Shown: positions 13,211 to 27,342 of the stretch, in pieces | How the letters are laid out: every line of letters begins with the position of its first letter | Position numbering within the stretch: position 1 is the first letter of the stretch | NCBI RefSeq assembly: GCF_009870125.1 | Contig: NC_046681.1 | Span: 18,923,001-18,987,000, forward strand | Source of the DNA: Drosophila pseudoobscura | Taxonomy: Eukaryota > Arthropoda > Insecta > Diptera > Drosophilidae | Length of the DNA: 64,000 bases | Reading direction: 5' to 3' | The notes under the pieces: generated by a model | Database searches by the model: none | What the model was told of the DNA's origin: nothing | What the model saw: the letters and a program-made list of their open reading frames with translations, nothing else | Program-made: the position numbers and the translations under genes

Positions 13211-16200
13211 AAGAGTGGGCTCCTATGGAATCAAAACCAACTTTAGTTAAAAGAATCACAGGTTGGATGAAATATTCCATTTCCAAGGCATTCAAGAACT
13301 ATGGTTTTACTCTGATTTTTGAAAGATTTAAGTTGTAGTAATATTTTGAATTACTCTTCTTGTTGCAGTGGATTAATTCAGAGCTCTATAACCCCTGTAC
13401 ATTCGTTATCTCTCTCAGTGTGGCTTAGCAGTTAAATCTTCGTATTATTCCAAAAATACACATCACTTTAGCAGTTCCTCGAATGCAAACATGAATCATT
13501 ATTTTACTCATTTTATACTCAATTTCAATGAGTCTTGAATGAGTCTCTGGTAGATCAGTTTACTCCTAAGGTTCTTCTAATATTACTCATAGAACTTCCA
13601 CTAATAGAGCACTTCTATCCCATAGAATCTATCTGCCCCCCCACTCGTTCCACTAAACGTATCAACAACGCCCCTGGGCGCCTGCTTATCGTTTATTAAA
13701 AATCAATTAATGCGATCATCAAAAACTCAAAAACTGGTCCACTTAGAGCGCCGCCAGATCCCCCCAACACAGAGAGGTAGAGGGGCAGGGAGGTAGAGAG
13801 GTAGAGACCAGAGCCACAGATCCAGCGAAAGATTGTGCCAGCGATAAGGAGCGCTTCGATGACTTCATATGCCACCAAAAATCCAACACAAAATCACACC
13901 TCAGATGAATATAAAAATCGGTGAGCACTTAAGCTGCGACATATCTGAATATCTGCATAAACAATATGGTCAACGGATCGCAGATTGTCTGCCCCATAAA
14001 TTATACAAAAAAAGACACAGTAAAACCCTCCTCTCCCAGAGAGCCAAACAGAGAAGATATGCCAGAAGTTTTATCGCTCGAAAATCCAATCGCAAAATGC
14101 GAATCGAATTGAATCGGGCACACGCAACGTATACGCAATTTTATCTGCTAAAATACCACCAAAAAAAAAACAAAAAAAAACATTCAATAAAATTTAGAAA
14201 TTTATGGAAATTGCCTTTTGGGCGACGGCGATAACAAAAACACAAAACACAACAAAAATCCCACACACACAAAAACAAAAGCCACCCAAAATAAATTTAA
14301 AAGCTTAAAACTAAAATTTGTCGTTAATGCGACACTCGCGGACGGAGAGATACGAATCTCTCCAGAGAGACAGGGGGAGGGGCAGATTCCATCGGCTAAT
14401 GCAAAAAAGATATACGACTTTTAGATGGGAATTCAGCTTTTTTTTTATCATCACAAAACATCACAAAAATAGCCGCAAAAATCGAAAAATAAAAACCCAG
14501 ATAGAATGGAATTTTCCAGATTTCCAGATGCTATCTTTGGATGATTTTTGTCTGTCAGCAGTGGCAAAAAAACACACTGTAAATATCCATAGAAATAAAA
14601 AAAGAACAAACATGAAAAATTAACATCAACAGGGGGATCGAGAGAGGGGGTGTTGGGGAGACAGGACCAAAGGGGGTTTGGGGTTTAGAATTGTCAGGAC
14701 AGAACAGAACAGAAACGAAAAAGACCATCATCAGTCAGTGTCAAGGGAGTTGGCGTTTTTTGTCAGCTTCCGTTTTCTCACCATTTTACATTTCACATTT
14801 GAAACATTTTACCATCATTTTACAACACTTTTTTCTGTTTTTGTGCGTGTTTCACTCACTTTTTCTCGTGCTCGCTCTCTCTCTCTTTCTCTCACATCCT
14901 CAATATGCAATTTTACTTACTATAAAAAAAGGGTGCAATTATTTGTTGAGGGGTATGTGGATTGTAAGGGATATTGCAGCCTCAACAGAAAGGACAAGTG
15001 ATCCTCGAATGAATAGAGATGAGATCCATAAAAAGTTGTACGAAAAAGTTCTCTATAGAACTAACGTCAAGATCTCACTGATTTACAGCACAAAATAAAT
15101 AATGATATATGTAGTTCCATAAATATTCACGAATTTTCGCTTAACTTTTACGACTTTTATATAGGAGGACTATAACGATTTTTAGTAGAGATAATTAAGA
15201 GAAATCTATAATTGTACAGAAATACATCGTTAAGGTTCCAATAAAAGATAATCGCGTAAAGTCGTTCATCGAATTTATGACTAATATGGACCGTGATGAA
15301 TCATTTTTTTGTATCATATCTTTTACCTCTTAAATACTTAATTTGTTGATATCTTTTGTAAGAAACCAGTGGAACATTTTGAAGACCCATATAGATTTAT
15401 TTAACGAAATTAAAGCAACATTATTATAAGGAATAATATAAATTTAATTAAGTGTTTTCTCATCCTTTTATATCTCACTTTTTTCTTACAATCATCTTCC
15501 TTGTTCTACCGCCAATCTTTTTCCTTCATCAATCCCCAAAATCATCAAACAATACGAATTCTTCTTCTAAAAACCCTTCTTTAGGGTATTCTAATCATCG
15601 GCTTTTCCAGAATTCCCTCCTCGTTCACTTTTTTACTGCGTTTTATTCTGTGTTGTATTTTGCGATTGCTTTTGTTTTTTACAATATTTGAAAACGGATT
15701 TCGCTGTGCTGTAGAGTCCATCCGTCTGTCCATCTGTACGTCTGTCCGTCCGTTCGTCCGTCTATCCGTTCGTTTCGTCTCGTATCTGCGGAGTGCTATC
15801 TGCATTCAGTTTTGCTCACTTTGCTCTCGCTCTGCGGTTTTTATGTCCGCCCACAAATTTATATGGCCCGCGATAAGTGCGATATTGCGAGTACATGGAT
15901 ACAGATACATGCAACAAATACGGCAATACATGCACATACACATACACGTACGTACAGTATATACAAAAGTATCTACAAAGTTACATGAGGAAACAGCAGA
16001 GAAAGAGAAAGAGAGGGAGAGAAAGAGGTTTTTATCGCCAGTGAAAAGACGCCCAGAAATGGACTCTCGATAAAGGGCCTCCGCCTCCGCCCCCACCTCG
16101 AATTACATACCCGCATCCTCCTCCACACCAAGAGAGAGAGAAAGAGAGAGAAACCCCACGGGGAAAAAACACTCCACTCCACAAAAAGGTGGGGGAAAAA

Positions 16201-16600
16201 GGCAGCAAACAAAATGGCGTTGCAGAGTGATGATTGGTGCCCCTATCCTCGCGTATCTATGAGCAATATCAGCGCCGACGCTCCACTGATAAGATAACAG
16301 GTAACAGCAGCAGCAGCACAGCCACAGCAGCGAAAAGAAAGAAGAGAAAGTATAGGGGGTGGGGGCACTGGAATAATAGCCCAAATGCACGCGACATTTT
16401 AATTAAAATATTAACCACTGAGCCGCTGAGCTGCCGGTGAATTATGAGTCGCCTTTCGGCTGCCGCATTCCCACAGAGTCACGACGGGAGGGGGGGCGGG
16501 GGGAGGCACAGCCATAAGCCAGCCAAAAACTAATTGCCATCGAGGATTGTGCCACATTTTGGGGGCCTTAAAATGGAAGCCAGCATTAGAGAGGGCTCCA
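13211..16600. other. Non-coding, A-rich and AT-rich
   Basis: Contains poly-A/AAC-rich DNA (14,150-14,620), AT-rich DNA (15,050-15,480), a TCYG-type tetranucleotide tract (15,716-15,780) and GA-rich DNA (16,000-16,170). An AT-rich 121-codon frame at 13869-14234 is Lys/Arg-rich with no fly codon bias, and I do not accept it. Confidence 0.55.
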
Positions 16601-16956
16601 AATATGGCAATAAATACAAAATTGAAGATTATAAATATTGAAATTTTTGGTATTTATGTCAGTACAAAGATAGGTTGATAGATATAGATAGATGGAGAAT
16701 AGATACGTTATAGTTATAATAGATAATTATTTGGCATAATAAAGACAGATAGATATAATAGTAAATGGGGAAATACAAGTTATAATTTGCATAATCCTCA
16801 TACATTTTAAACCTTTTATCCAAAATGATAACTTAATAAAGAGGCCACCAAGTCCTTGCCTTCTTTATAGAGTATGCAATTTAATTTATATTTATACTAG
16901 AGGCTCACTAGTTTTGCTCGCGCGGATATGAATAAAATATCGGACAACAAAGCCCC

Positions 16957-16957
16957 A

Positions 16958-16990
<33 letters not shown>

Positions 16991-16991
16991 T
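16957..16991. repeat. Poly-A then TA run
   Basis: Nineteen A followed by about eight TA units. It marks the left side of a diverged AT-rich repeat pair and could be the tail of an old element. Confidence 0.8.
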
Positions 16992-16997
16992 CAAAAT

Positions 16998-17465
16998 ATG
17001 CTAAAACTCACCAAAAAAGAAACCCGAAATGATTTTATTCAATCACTAAATGTTGTGTTTATTGGATTCCAAAATACTTAATGCGGAATGTTGCATTAAT
17101 ATATATTATATTGCAATTTTTCATCGAAATCTTACCTAGAAAAATACAAAAAGAAGTCAAGGATTAATTTTAATATATCATACATCATTTTTTAAATATA
17201 CTCATGTTTGGTATTTTAATGGTATAGTTTCTAGAATTAAACGCCCTCAAAAAGTAAGACAAATTTGTTATATTCGCGTTCCATTTTGTGTATTTTTGAT
17301 TCCAAATTCAGATATTATTATGTTTTAATTTTTAAACTTAAACTCACACAAAAAGAAACCAGAAATATTTTATATTGAAAATATACTGTGGTGTTCAAGA
17401 TACTAAATGTTAAGATATAATATTTTTTTTTGGATTTAAAATTCCTTATGTGGGATTTTGGGAAT
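16998..17465. repeat. Diverged direct repeat, about 337-bp spacing
   Basis: Two blocks share AAACTCAC, AAAAAGAAACC, GAAAT, TTTAT and then GGATT-AAAAT-CTTAATG-type strings in the same order (about 17,000-17,090 and 17,338-17,462). The pair looks like two decayed copies of one unit. The family is not recognised. Confidence 0.45.
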
Positions 17466-17699
17466 TCAAACAACTTTGGTGCCAGCGAATAAAACTCTTA
17501 AAACACCAATCACTCACTAAATTAAACCCGAGACTGGTTACTGGAGATCACTTTTCCTTATCGCTTGCCGCCAATCTACCGCCAATCTTGCATCATTCGT
17601 CGTCTAGAACTGATTGCCAATTACCAGCAAATTATGGCGTGTCTTCCGCATTAACGTTTCACCACCACACTTCAAAAAGGTCAAAAAAACTGAATGGCA

Positions 17700-19388
17700 T
17701 ATAGTATACATACATATATACTATTAACGAGTATTTACCGTACGAGTATATCCCCATTCCCATGCAATAATTTCACTCTAATTTCTCCGCAAAAATAATT
17801 GCATTTCTAGGGTTAAGTGGCTGCCATTCGCCTTCCCACAAATCAACACCCAACACCCAAAAATCCATCAAAAGGAGAAAGAACTTGAAATCCAATCAAA
17901 TATGGATTGCAGTTGCTATGGAGGGAGGAGAGGCGACCCCCGTCCATTGTTGTTTGAGGCCCGAACCCCCGAAAAGTGGCTTCAAAATGGAAGTTGGCCG
18001 CGGAATATCCACGGCATCAATTTAATATGGCAGCAGGGGGGGGGAAGGTGCAGGGGAGGCGAGCATTGGAGGCAAGTGGGAGTCAAAGGCAAAAGCCAAA
18101 ATGATTTCAATGCAATTCGCACCTCATAAATCACGAAACGTGTCCCAAGAGGCAGCAGCAACGATCGGGAGACGGAGAAGGAGGCAGAGAAGTTTTGGCT
18201 CTGCGCAGAGATTGCCCAGGAAATGCCGGAGGGACGAGGGGAAGGGGGTCCCAGAGGAGGCACAGGTAATGCAGTTTTTTTTTTAGGCGTCGTGCATTGC
18301 TGCTGCCGCAGTCGCTGCCGCTTTGATTCGATTGCAAACTCTGGGATGTCTGGGATGCAATTTGTTTCGCTCTGCGGTTGAGCCGCCGCACAAGGAATAC
18401 AAATACACTGCACTACAAAAGTGGGGGTATCGAAAAGTAGAGAAGATCTACCTTTGGGAAAATTGATAGCAATATTTTACAACATTTTCTAGGAAAAAAC
18501 TAACAGCTTAACCTACTCGTATCTTGACTGCGGAAAATTCCATAAAATTCAATGGAAGGTTATATATTTTTCGCTTGTTTATTAAAATATTTGTATTTTT
18601 TAAATAACTCTACATTTTCGAAACATTTTCCTCACATTTTTCACATAATAAGGACGATTTTCCTAGTAGTAGAATATTTTATAGATTCTACATTTTAGAA
18701 CCAACCAAGAAAACATTACGTATGGTTTTTTTACGTTTTTAAACTTATATTCGAAGGAAATGTATGAACCTTTCTGAGTATTTTTTTCAAACAATTTGTA
18801 TAGTTTTTAGGGATTTTACTTGTTGTTTTTTCGAAGATTGGTAAAAAGTTTTTATATTCATATGATAATCGAATGTTTTCAAAGCCAAAACATGAAATAC
18901 TTTTCCTTTTAGGGAAGCTATTTACATGAATAAATTAAAACTTTAGTTGAAGAATTTTCTTCAGTTGAAATAACATTTTAGCTATTTTCTGAATTTTTTC
19001 GAATCGAAAAGTATCTGCGAATAATTTTGGGGATATATTTCATAGAAAAGACATCTCTCATTGGAAAACTGTGTAAATTTCAGAAGAATCCACTTTCCCT
19101 GTTGTGTAGTGTAGTCGAAAATCTCCGAAACACTCAGCCATTGGGGTATTTGTAACACTTTGGTTAAGGCCCCGACTCTCTCTCTCTCTCTGCCACAGAC
19201 ACATCTCCTTTTTCCCATCTCCCTCTCTCTCTCCCGCTCTGCGTTCTGCTTAGATTCCCTGTGGAATGTGTGGCCATTAATTGAAAATGCTTCTCTTGGG
19301 CTGGAAGCAAAGTGGCTAAGACTGCGAATGCAACTAAAACCGCAACTGAGGCTAAAATGAAAGATGGTGTCGAATCGTGCACACAGAT

Positions 19389-19419
<31 letters not shown>

Positions 19420-22400
19420 GAGCACGGAGACAGAGACCTAGAGAAGGAGAGACTATGATCCACACCAATCACGATGGCATGCAAACGCCTCCAGGGAGAG
19501 GGAGAGGGAGAACCCGAATGAAGGAACAGAGGAACGGAGTAACCTCCAGAGCTGGGAGCTTGGAGCTTGGATCTCGGAGAATGGAGAACTCGTGCTCCTC
19601 TGGCGGCTAACTCTGTTGATGATCTCCCGCAGATGATTCGCTTTGGCGAGCAACGAGCTAAACGAGCCGTGAAAGTGTTATAATGGGCAATGGGAATACT
19701 CGTACCATCATTTGCCCCATCATCATTCGCCCCATGATGCTGCCCATCATCGTTCGCCCCCCCACCCCCATTATCTTCCAGAGTATCTTCTGCCCCAGCA
19801 TCCATCCCCCTTTCGGGCCATCCTCCTTGTGTTTGACTTAAATGTTAGTTCTGGCTCTGCGCTGCTCCACTGATATCATAATCATAATCGTTAATAGGCC
19901 ACGCCCATATGTGGTATGCCACAAGTGCAGGACGGAGATTAGAGAAAAAAAGAGCATCGGAAAGCCCAGGTTTTCCTTCGATTCGGAACGTAAATCAAAA
20001 CCAATTTTAATACAAACACCAAAAAAAAGGACAGAAAAAAGCTCCGCAAGATTCGTGAAAAATGTATCTACAAATTGTGTTGTGACTTCAACGGAATCCG
20101 GCATTAGCTCGGCTGCTCGATGACCCCCATGAACCAGCACGCTCGCTCTCTGCGCTTTTTGCGGCCATAACGTGGCCAGCAAAACTATTTGGCCAAGACC
20201 GTAGAGCCACGCCACAGCCCAAGGAGCAGGCCCAAAGGGAGAAAGAAGGCATCGCCAGTGCCAGACAAAATTAACACCTTTTTGCCAGCTGCTGACTGGT
20301 GCACGAGCTGATTTTGCATTTGAGATGGACAAACGGCACACAAATAAAAAAAGGAGGAGGAGGAGAAGGAGAAAGAGAGGGGAGACAGGAGTAGAGGTGG
20401 AGCACAGCCGATTCCCAGGAGGAGCATTCGGAGAGGAGCCTAATTGGCATGCTAAACAAGCTGCGTTCAACACGATCTACACAAACCTATCAGGCAGCAG
20501 CAGCCACAGTCCCCACTCCAAAACGAAGTCCAACAGTGGAACAGTGCTTCAAATATGCGAGAAAAAAGAAAGGAAGTAAAAGATCTGCAAAGGATAGTTA
20601 CAGGAGGTGTGAAGAGCAATCGGGGGTACTCTTGAGGAGTACTACAAATTTCCAGCAGAAAATATTAAAAACACAGAGATCAAAGAGTGTTTTTCAAATG
20701 ATTGCAGGAATAAAGAAATCTAGAAAACCAGAAAAAAGCTGAGAGATCTATAGAGAGAGAATCAGGAAAATAAAACATTAACAAGATAAAATATGATTAG
20801 ATATATTATATAAGATTATATTAAGTAATACACATGTATGAAGGTAGATTTGAATCGAAACTGAGTACCGGTTATCCTGATGTCGAGGCACATGTGCCTT
20901 TACAGCAGAGGTAGGCCCTGCTGACAGTCCCGGCTCTACAGGGTCTCAACTGGATTTGGATTCCACTGTCCACTAACCATTACTACACCTATTTATACAC
21001 GATCGTGTCAGAAAAGTCATATTAGCAATAGAGAAAGCAATTTCCAACCTTCAATCCTCGAACTTTCACCCAAACTCCACTAGAATGCCATTATTTCACA
21101 TCATCTCTCTCTACAATTCCCTTTAAATACAGCTCCTGCCCCACTGTGGCCATGTCATTGCATTGCCTTGTTTGTTTTTAAATGGCATCGACATCGATGG
21201 GAATGGGGGTCCCAAGTGCGACATTAGTTTCACACGAACGCCCACACATCCGAGGCTCAGATCAGAGGCTCAGAGCAGACACTCGGCTCGGGGCATGCCT
21301 CACAGAGGGGGGCAGGCAGCCAGCAGTCAAAAGTGGACGATGGCCATCGCAAGGCGACCCCCTCCTGGCGAGCAGCAAAACTGAGAGTGAGCAGAGAGCA
21401 CCTTAAAGTTTATCATTCTTCTGCGATTTGCTACGATCCTTTTGTGGCCAAAACGACAACAACAACAACAACAATTGAATGGCCAACAACAAAGCTTATC
21501 CGCAGAGCAGACATACGCATACAGGGGAGAGGGAGAGGGGTTCCGCATCCCTAATGCGAATAATAATATTCGATATTAGACTTCCAAGAATTCTAAAATA
21601 CGTCGCGACGTGTGGTTTTCCTGTAAGTAAATTCCTATGATCGATTTCTAGATGTGGTTTCCATATAAATAAAGCCCTGAAGATACTAAACATAAAGAAG
21701 AGAAACAATCTTTGAATGGAAAAATACAAATTATCACTCCCTAGAAAGCGAAACTTTATCTCCAATCCTTGAATTTCTTCGCTTAATATCCTTTCCCATA
21801 GTTCTTAAAGCAGTTCTGAATGAAAGAGGAAAATGTACAACAATATATCATAAATTAGAATGCGAAAATAGATGATATTTATAAGAAACCATACTTCTGA
21901 AACAAACTATGAAGGAAAGGGGTTAAAGTAGTAATCAACAGAAAGATTCTAACTTCAGATGCTCTCAGACCTTCTCCAACCCATACACGACTATCAAAAG
22001 CTCTCAAATATCAAAGATAATTCTCAAAAAACTCCCAATCGTTGGGAAAACTTTCAACTAACCTTTATATACCATATCCCGTCCTTTCCATATGAAAAAT
22101 TATCCAATAATGTTAAGAACTTCCTTATATGTATCTCCCCTGTATACCATCGGATCGCTCGATCCCAAACCGAAAGTTAATACACTTCAGCATCCAGTTG
22201 ACAATTTTGATGACTCAGGCTTTCGTAGTCGCTTAGATAATGGCACAAAAAGCAACAAAACGACACCAAGGATGGGGGACTGGCGGCCCATGGGTGATAT
22301 CTCCTGCGGAGGAGACATGCGGGGCGGGCCATCTGGCCACAGACTCCTCCCTCTCCCTCTCTGTCTCTGTTGGCCAGCATTTGGGATAACAATTTTCAAG

Positions 22401-23700
22401 ATATGCAACTCAAAAACCTTTTTTCTGCCTCACATTATGACCAGAGAGACGACCTGTGGCACGGTGTGGCCCCTTGGACCGAGGAACGGGGAACGAGGAA
22501 CGTGGAACGTGGAGTGTTGTTATCGTTGCCGTCGTCTACGTCGTCTCCCTGTTGTGTGCTGCACTCAGAGGCAGGTCTAATCTACATGGAGTTATCGGCC
22601 ACGGAGACTCCACTCTGAGAGACTCTGAGAGACATTGAGAATTAGCGACGCCAAGTGAATCATGGGGTCTGGGCTCTCTGTTGGGCTCTGGGCTCTGGTC
22701 CCTGGATAAGCCGATGTCGCTGCACTTATAAAATAATTATAAGAACGGAATGGGGGAATGGGGCGACAGATATGTACGTATGTATGTCTGTGCGGGGTGT
22801 CCCACCTGTCCCCCCGCTCACGGCCCCCTCTCACCTGGCTAGAGGAGGAGGCCAAGAATGCGGGCTGGGACCTGGGTGCCATGGCTTGGGGCTTTGTGTG
22901 GTCGAGGCGACTCTCCCCAATCTGGCGACGAACAGAGTCGCGTCAGAGGAGTAATCGGACAAAATGCCTTTTGACTTTGAGTCGCGGCCTTATCGCTGAC
23001 CCCAATCTCCCCAAAAAAACACACACAGGGAGAGGGGAGAGAGAGCGGAAAGGAGAGTAAAAGAGGAAAGCACAAGCAAAAGCAAAAGAGAACTTGACAA
23101 CAACCAAAAAGAATGAAAACGAAAGCCAAGACAAAAGCAAACCAAATAAACGCGTAATGACAGGCCATACAAAAAATTAAATGTAAATCCAATGCCTAAC
23201 GGAGATCTCAGAGCAACAGAAAAAGCCAAAAGCAATAGCAAAAGCAGAGCCAAAAATCACAAAAATCAAATTCCATTCCCTCGCAATGTTCCACGTAAAT
23301 CATAAACTGCCTTATCGCTCGTGGAGATCTACAAACGGATGCTCCCGAAGCAGAGCAGAGCAGAGCTGAGCAGAGCAGAGCAGAGAAGAGCAGTCGTCGG
23401 CAAACATAATTAAGAAACCGAAACCGAAATCGAAATCGAAACTCAAACGCCGAGAGACGGTGCGGGGGTGAGTGCTGAAGAGAGTCGGTTCTGGGAGGCG
23501 ATGGATGGATGGTTGGTGGGAGGACAAGCGAGATGGATGGATGGCATGGCATGGCCCTCGTTGGCAGCAGCTTCATATCTGAGAGAGCAAAGCCAGAGCC
23601 AGCGTCAGCTTCAGAGAGAGAGAGAAAGATAGAGCATTGTTACGAGGGCTGCTAATTAATTTCTGGAAATGGCTTTATTCTTTATATTCTCCAGGAAGGT
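17700..23700. other. Non-coding, mixed composition
   Basis: Holds an AT-rich block (18,430-19,080), a CA array (19389-19412), GA-rich runs near 19,160-19,240 and 19,500, and a compact GC island with stem-loops (20,860-20,965). Many CAGAG units lie at 23350-23390, with GATG units near 23,500-23,550. No gene recognised. Confidence 0.55.
20886..20923. other. Adjacent palindrome and stem-loop
   Basis: AGGCACATGTGCCT (20886-20899) is a perfect 14-bp palindrome. It is followed by a 6-bp stem CAGCAG/CTGCTG closing a 9-base loop (20903-20923). They lie in a 100-bp GC island within AT-rich DNA. A structured RNA or a protein-binding palindrome are both possible. Confidence 0.35.
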
Positions 23701-26700
23701 TTAACCTATTTTCCCCAGTACTTTTGTCACTCAGAAGGAAGTATCCCTGAAGCTAGGCTTTTGGGCCATTTGGCAGCCATACCATCTATTGCTGATTGTT
23801 GTTTCAGACTCAAATTCATATATTCGTGATTTTGTTGAGGAAGGAAGGAAAATATGTGTTAGATCCAACGCTAAACACACCTTTGTTTGCCACGAATGAT
23901 CAAGGAAAATCTTATTTATTGACGTCATACTATCACCGAAGGATGATTCAATCTCATTATTATCTCAATCATGTGGCATTAAGCTAAGTTTATAGATAAA
24001 TCTAAGTTTTCTTGACTTCAAAATTCACTTAAAATATGCTAATCAATCATAAGGGGAACTTTTCGTTTAATTTTAAGATTTATCCCAAACTTTTGAATGC
24101 AAATGAATTGGATCCTAGGCCCGAAATATAAATAGCAGCCCTCGCAATGGCTCTTGTCTTGATGGTAGCTTCGATAGCCACGATAAGCGGATAAATGGAG
24201 AGGGACCTGTGGAGGAGATGAAGGCAGAGACGAACCATAGATACCCTCTTAGGAGAGGCAGAGATTTAAGCAGATATCTTAAAGCATTTTTATCGAGTAT
24301 TAATAGCACCCTATAGAATGGGTATATTTGGATATATATTAAGCACAGAACCAAACGACTGCTATTTGAAGTTTTATTATCAAATTTGTTCCCTCAAAGA
24401 TCTCTCTCCCAAAAAGGCATGGACTCGCCTCGTCTTATAAGTAAGTAGGGTATTCCACAGCAATTAGTGCAAGTGGGAAAGGGAGAGAGAGTGAAGAGTG
24501 ATTGAGCGATAGAGGGAGAAGGCACTAGATTTCGGGTTCATTCAATGTCGGCGACAAAATGTCTTTATGCATCTTCTATTTTGTTCCTAATTTCTTTTTA
24601 AATCAAATTCATATTTTGCCCAAGCGACAAAAAAATCAAGGGAGGATGGGCCGAGGAGGAGGAGGAGGAGGAGTAGTGGTCGATGGCCTTATCGGTTTCT
24701 CAATAAATGACGCACAATGACAGGCAGCAGGAAAAAGCAGAAGAAGGGCAGAAGGAGGAGGAGGAGGAGACAGAGAATGATGAGCAAGATTTGCTGCTGG
24801 TGCAAGAGGAAAAGGGAAAGAGATAGTGACAGAGACAGCTATCAACATTCTCATAAATCGATGGACAATCCAGCAGCGCAGAATGGCAAGGAGGGGGGGG
24901 AGGAAGGTGGGACCTTATCTAAATGCCATTTAAGAGAGTAAGAGGCAGCGGAGCAGGGTATACGAAACATAGGGTAAGGCAATTCGAGTAAGGAACTGCC
25001 ACCTTTTATGGTATTCCGATTTTTCCACCCTTCTCCTCACCTTCCATTGAATACACCTTGCAGACACCTCTCTGTCAACAACAACGACAAAAAAACGGAG
25101 ACACAAATAGAGAAACAGAGAAAGAGAGACAGAGAACAAACAGGATAAGCGACAGAAGAAGAAATACATTTTGTGGGTCTCGTCCCATAATTAAAATGTT
25201 TTAATGGTCGAAGGACAGTCGACGAATGCGAGTGAGAGAGCGAGAGAGAAGAGCAGGCAGAACACGTTGTTAACATTAATTTAACCCCCCCAGCCCCCTG
25301 TACACCTGTAGCCCCACACTCCCTCCCTGCCGCACACACACACACACACACACCGCTGTACCTGTAGCCTCTCTCTGCCACACAGCAAAGAGACGTAGAC
25401 GGCGGCAATTACGCTAAACTGAACAAACAGCAAAGCTGTAAACAAACACGCATCCATCAGCGCCAAGCCCCTGCCCCAGCCCCTGCCCCTGCCCCTGCCA
25501 CTGCCACTGCGGCAGAGAGGTGTGTGCAGTGGTTGTCGGTTGTCAGTGCAACAGGTACCTCGTGTAGTATTCCTTGCCACGCATGGAAACCCGTTTGGAT
25601 GCTGCCGCAGCAAAGCCAAGGCTCAAGGCCCAAGGCAGGGCCCCCGAGCAGAGAAGAGCAGCCTTCTCGTAATGGCGCCTGCTGTTGCCATGTAAATTAT
25701 GCTTCCTCAACACTTCTGCTCAGCGAATGCCCCAAAAAAAAACATTTGCATTTCTGTTTGGGGTATATGGGTTAAGGCAGGAGGTTCGACAAGGGGATAG
25801 GGAATACTTGTAAGAAGCAACAACCCTTTCTTTCGATGGGAGAAACATCATAGATCTTAAGAAAGATGTTCTATATAAATAAACCACTTTTGAATACAGT
25901 CGTACTTCCATGTAACGAATCCCAAAGGGAAAATTTATAACCGTTTCGATAACCTTTGTCGCGCGTCATGCGGTAGCACTCCTCGGTGTACCTATCTTCG
26001 ATAGTTAAGAAGGTATTTAGCAATATTTATGTTAATATCTATTCAATACAAACGTTTTCTTTCATTAATCAACCAACTTTCTATCCTATCTTTTCTATCT
26101 ACCTATCTATCTACTTTCCTCAAACCCGATCGATCTTCCTGCATTGCTCATCAATAAATGACTCTATCATCTCCCCCATACCATGTCTTCAGCTCTCCCC
26201 AAAGCCGCTACACTCTCCCGTCACTAGAGAGTATTCCAAGTTCGTCTCTACTCCTCCTCATTGGTTTGCCCACGCCTTTCTCTCTCCCCCTGTCAGTACC
26301 CTTGAGGCCACAATTGGCTCCACATTGGCGACGCATTCGATAGCTCTTGAAGATATTTTTGCGCGCGCCCTCTTCATCTCTCTCCCTTTCTCCCTATCGC
26401 ACTGTCTCTCTGTCTCTCGCTGATGTCCACGTGTGCGTATCTCTGTATCATAATGGAAGACGAGACTGTGAGGCTGGCATTTAGATAAGGCTGGCGGCGG
26501 CGTCGGCTGGCAGCAAATGTCTCCTGTCCTCCGAAACACTGCATCTCCGATCCCCTCCACCTCCATCCGCAGCCTGCAATCAGCCCTCTGAGGCTGTGTA
26601 TGCAAGTTGTGGGCCATTGAAATGATTAGGCTTAAAGTGCTCCAAGACCCACTCATCCTCATCCTCATCCCATCCAGAGGATCCAAAGCCAAAGCCAGAG

Positions 26701-27057
26701 CCGCCAGGAATCCAGATCGAACATTGAACGGAAACTGTTATGGATTCCAGCGCATTCCTTGGGTTATTTTTTTCGTTTTTTTGTCAGTGAGCGAGGCGCC
26801 AAAATATCACATGATTGGTGTAGAAATCCATCCACTCATCAGACCAGACATCAGGTGATATCTGATCAAAAAACATAATGCGAAAAATCGAGCTAATGAG
26901 ATTTTGTGTACCCTGGTAATTGAACTTTAGAAGAGGGGTATATTGTACGTTTCTGGAGTTGGGAAACACACAGAAAATGGAGTGTTTCCTATCGATAGGA
27001 TGTTGATGTATCCTCAACTGTTCTCTGTAGAAAACTTTGTGACTTCCCCGTTTTAGA

Positions 27058-27342
27058 AGATAAAACTCTGATATTTGGTGGGGATTTATATAATAGAATT
27101 ATCTGCCCATATGGCAAAAATCAGCATAATCAGAAGTGTTCGGTAGATTCTTTAATTTCAAAGATAGAACTCTATAATTTGGTAGAGCTACATATAATGC
27201 AATTATCTACCTTTATAAAAAAAACCATAATAATCGAATATAATGTGAATACAGTATCCCATAAAATATGTGTCTGGTGTCCTCAATTTCAAGGAAAAAG
27301 CCCTGATATTTGGTATATTTATACACAATGCAATTATCTACC
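27058..27342. repeat. Three-copy degenerate tandem repeat
   Basis: About 50-bp blocks at 27058-27108, 27162-27212 and 27292-27342 each read roughly AGATAAAACTCTGATATTTG, then a TTATA-rich part, then AATTATCTACC. Spacers between them are more diverged. The units are 104 and 130 bp apart. Confidence 0.65.

Noticed and set aside
13869..14234. A 121-codon Lys/Arg-rich ATG frame.
   Set aside because: It translates A-rich DNA, with no recognised domain and no signals around it.
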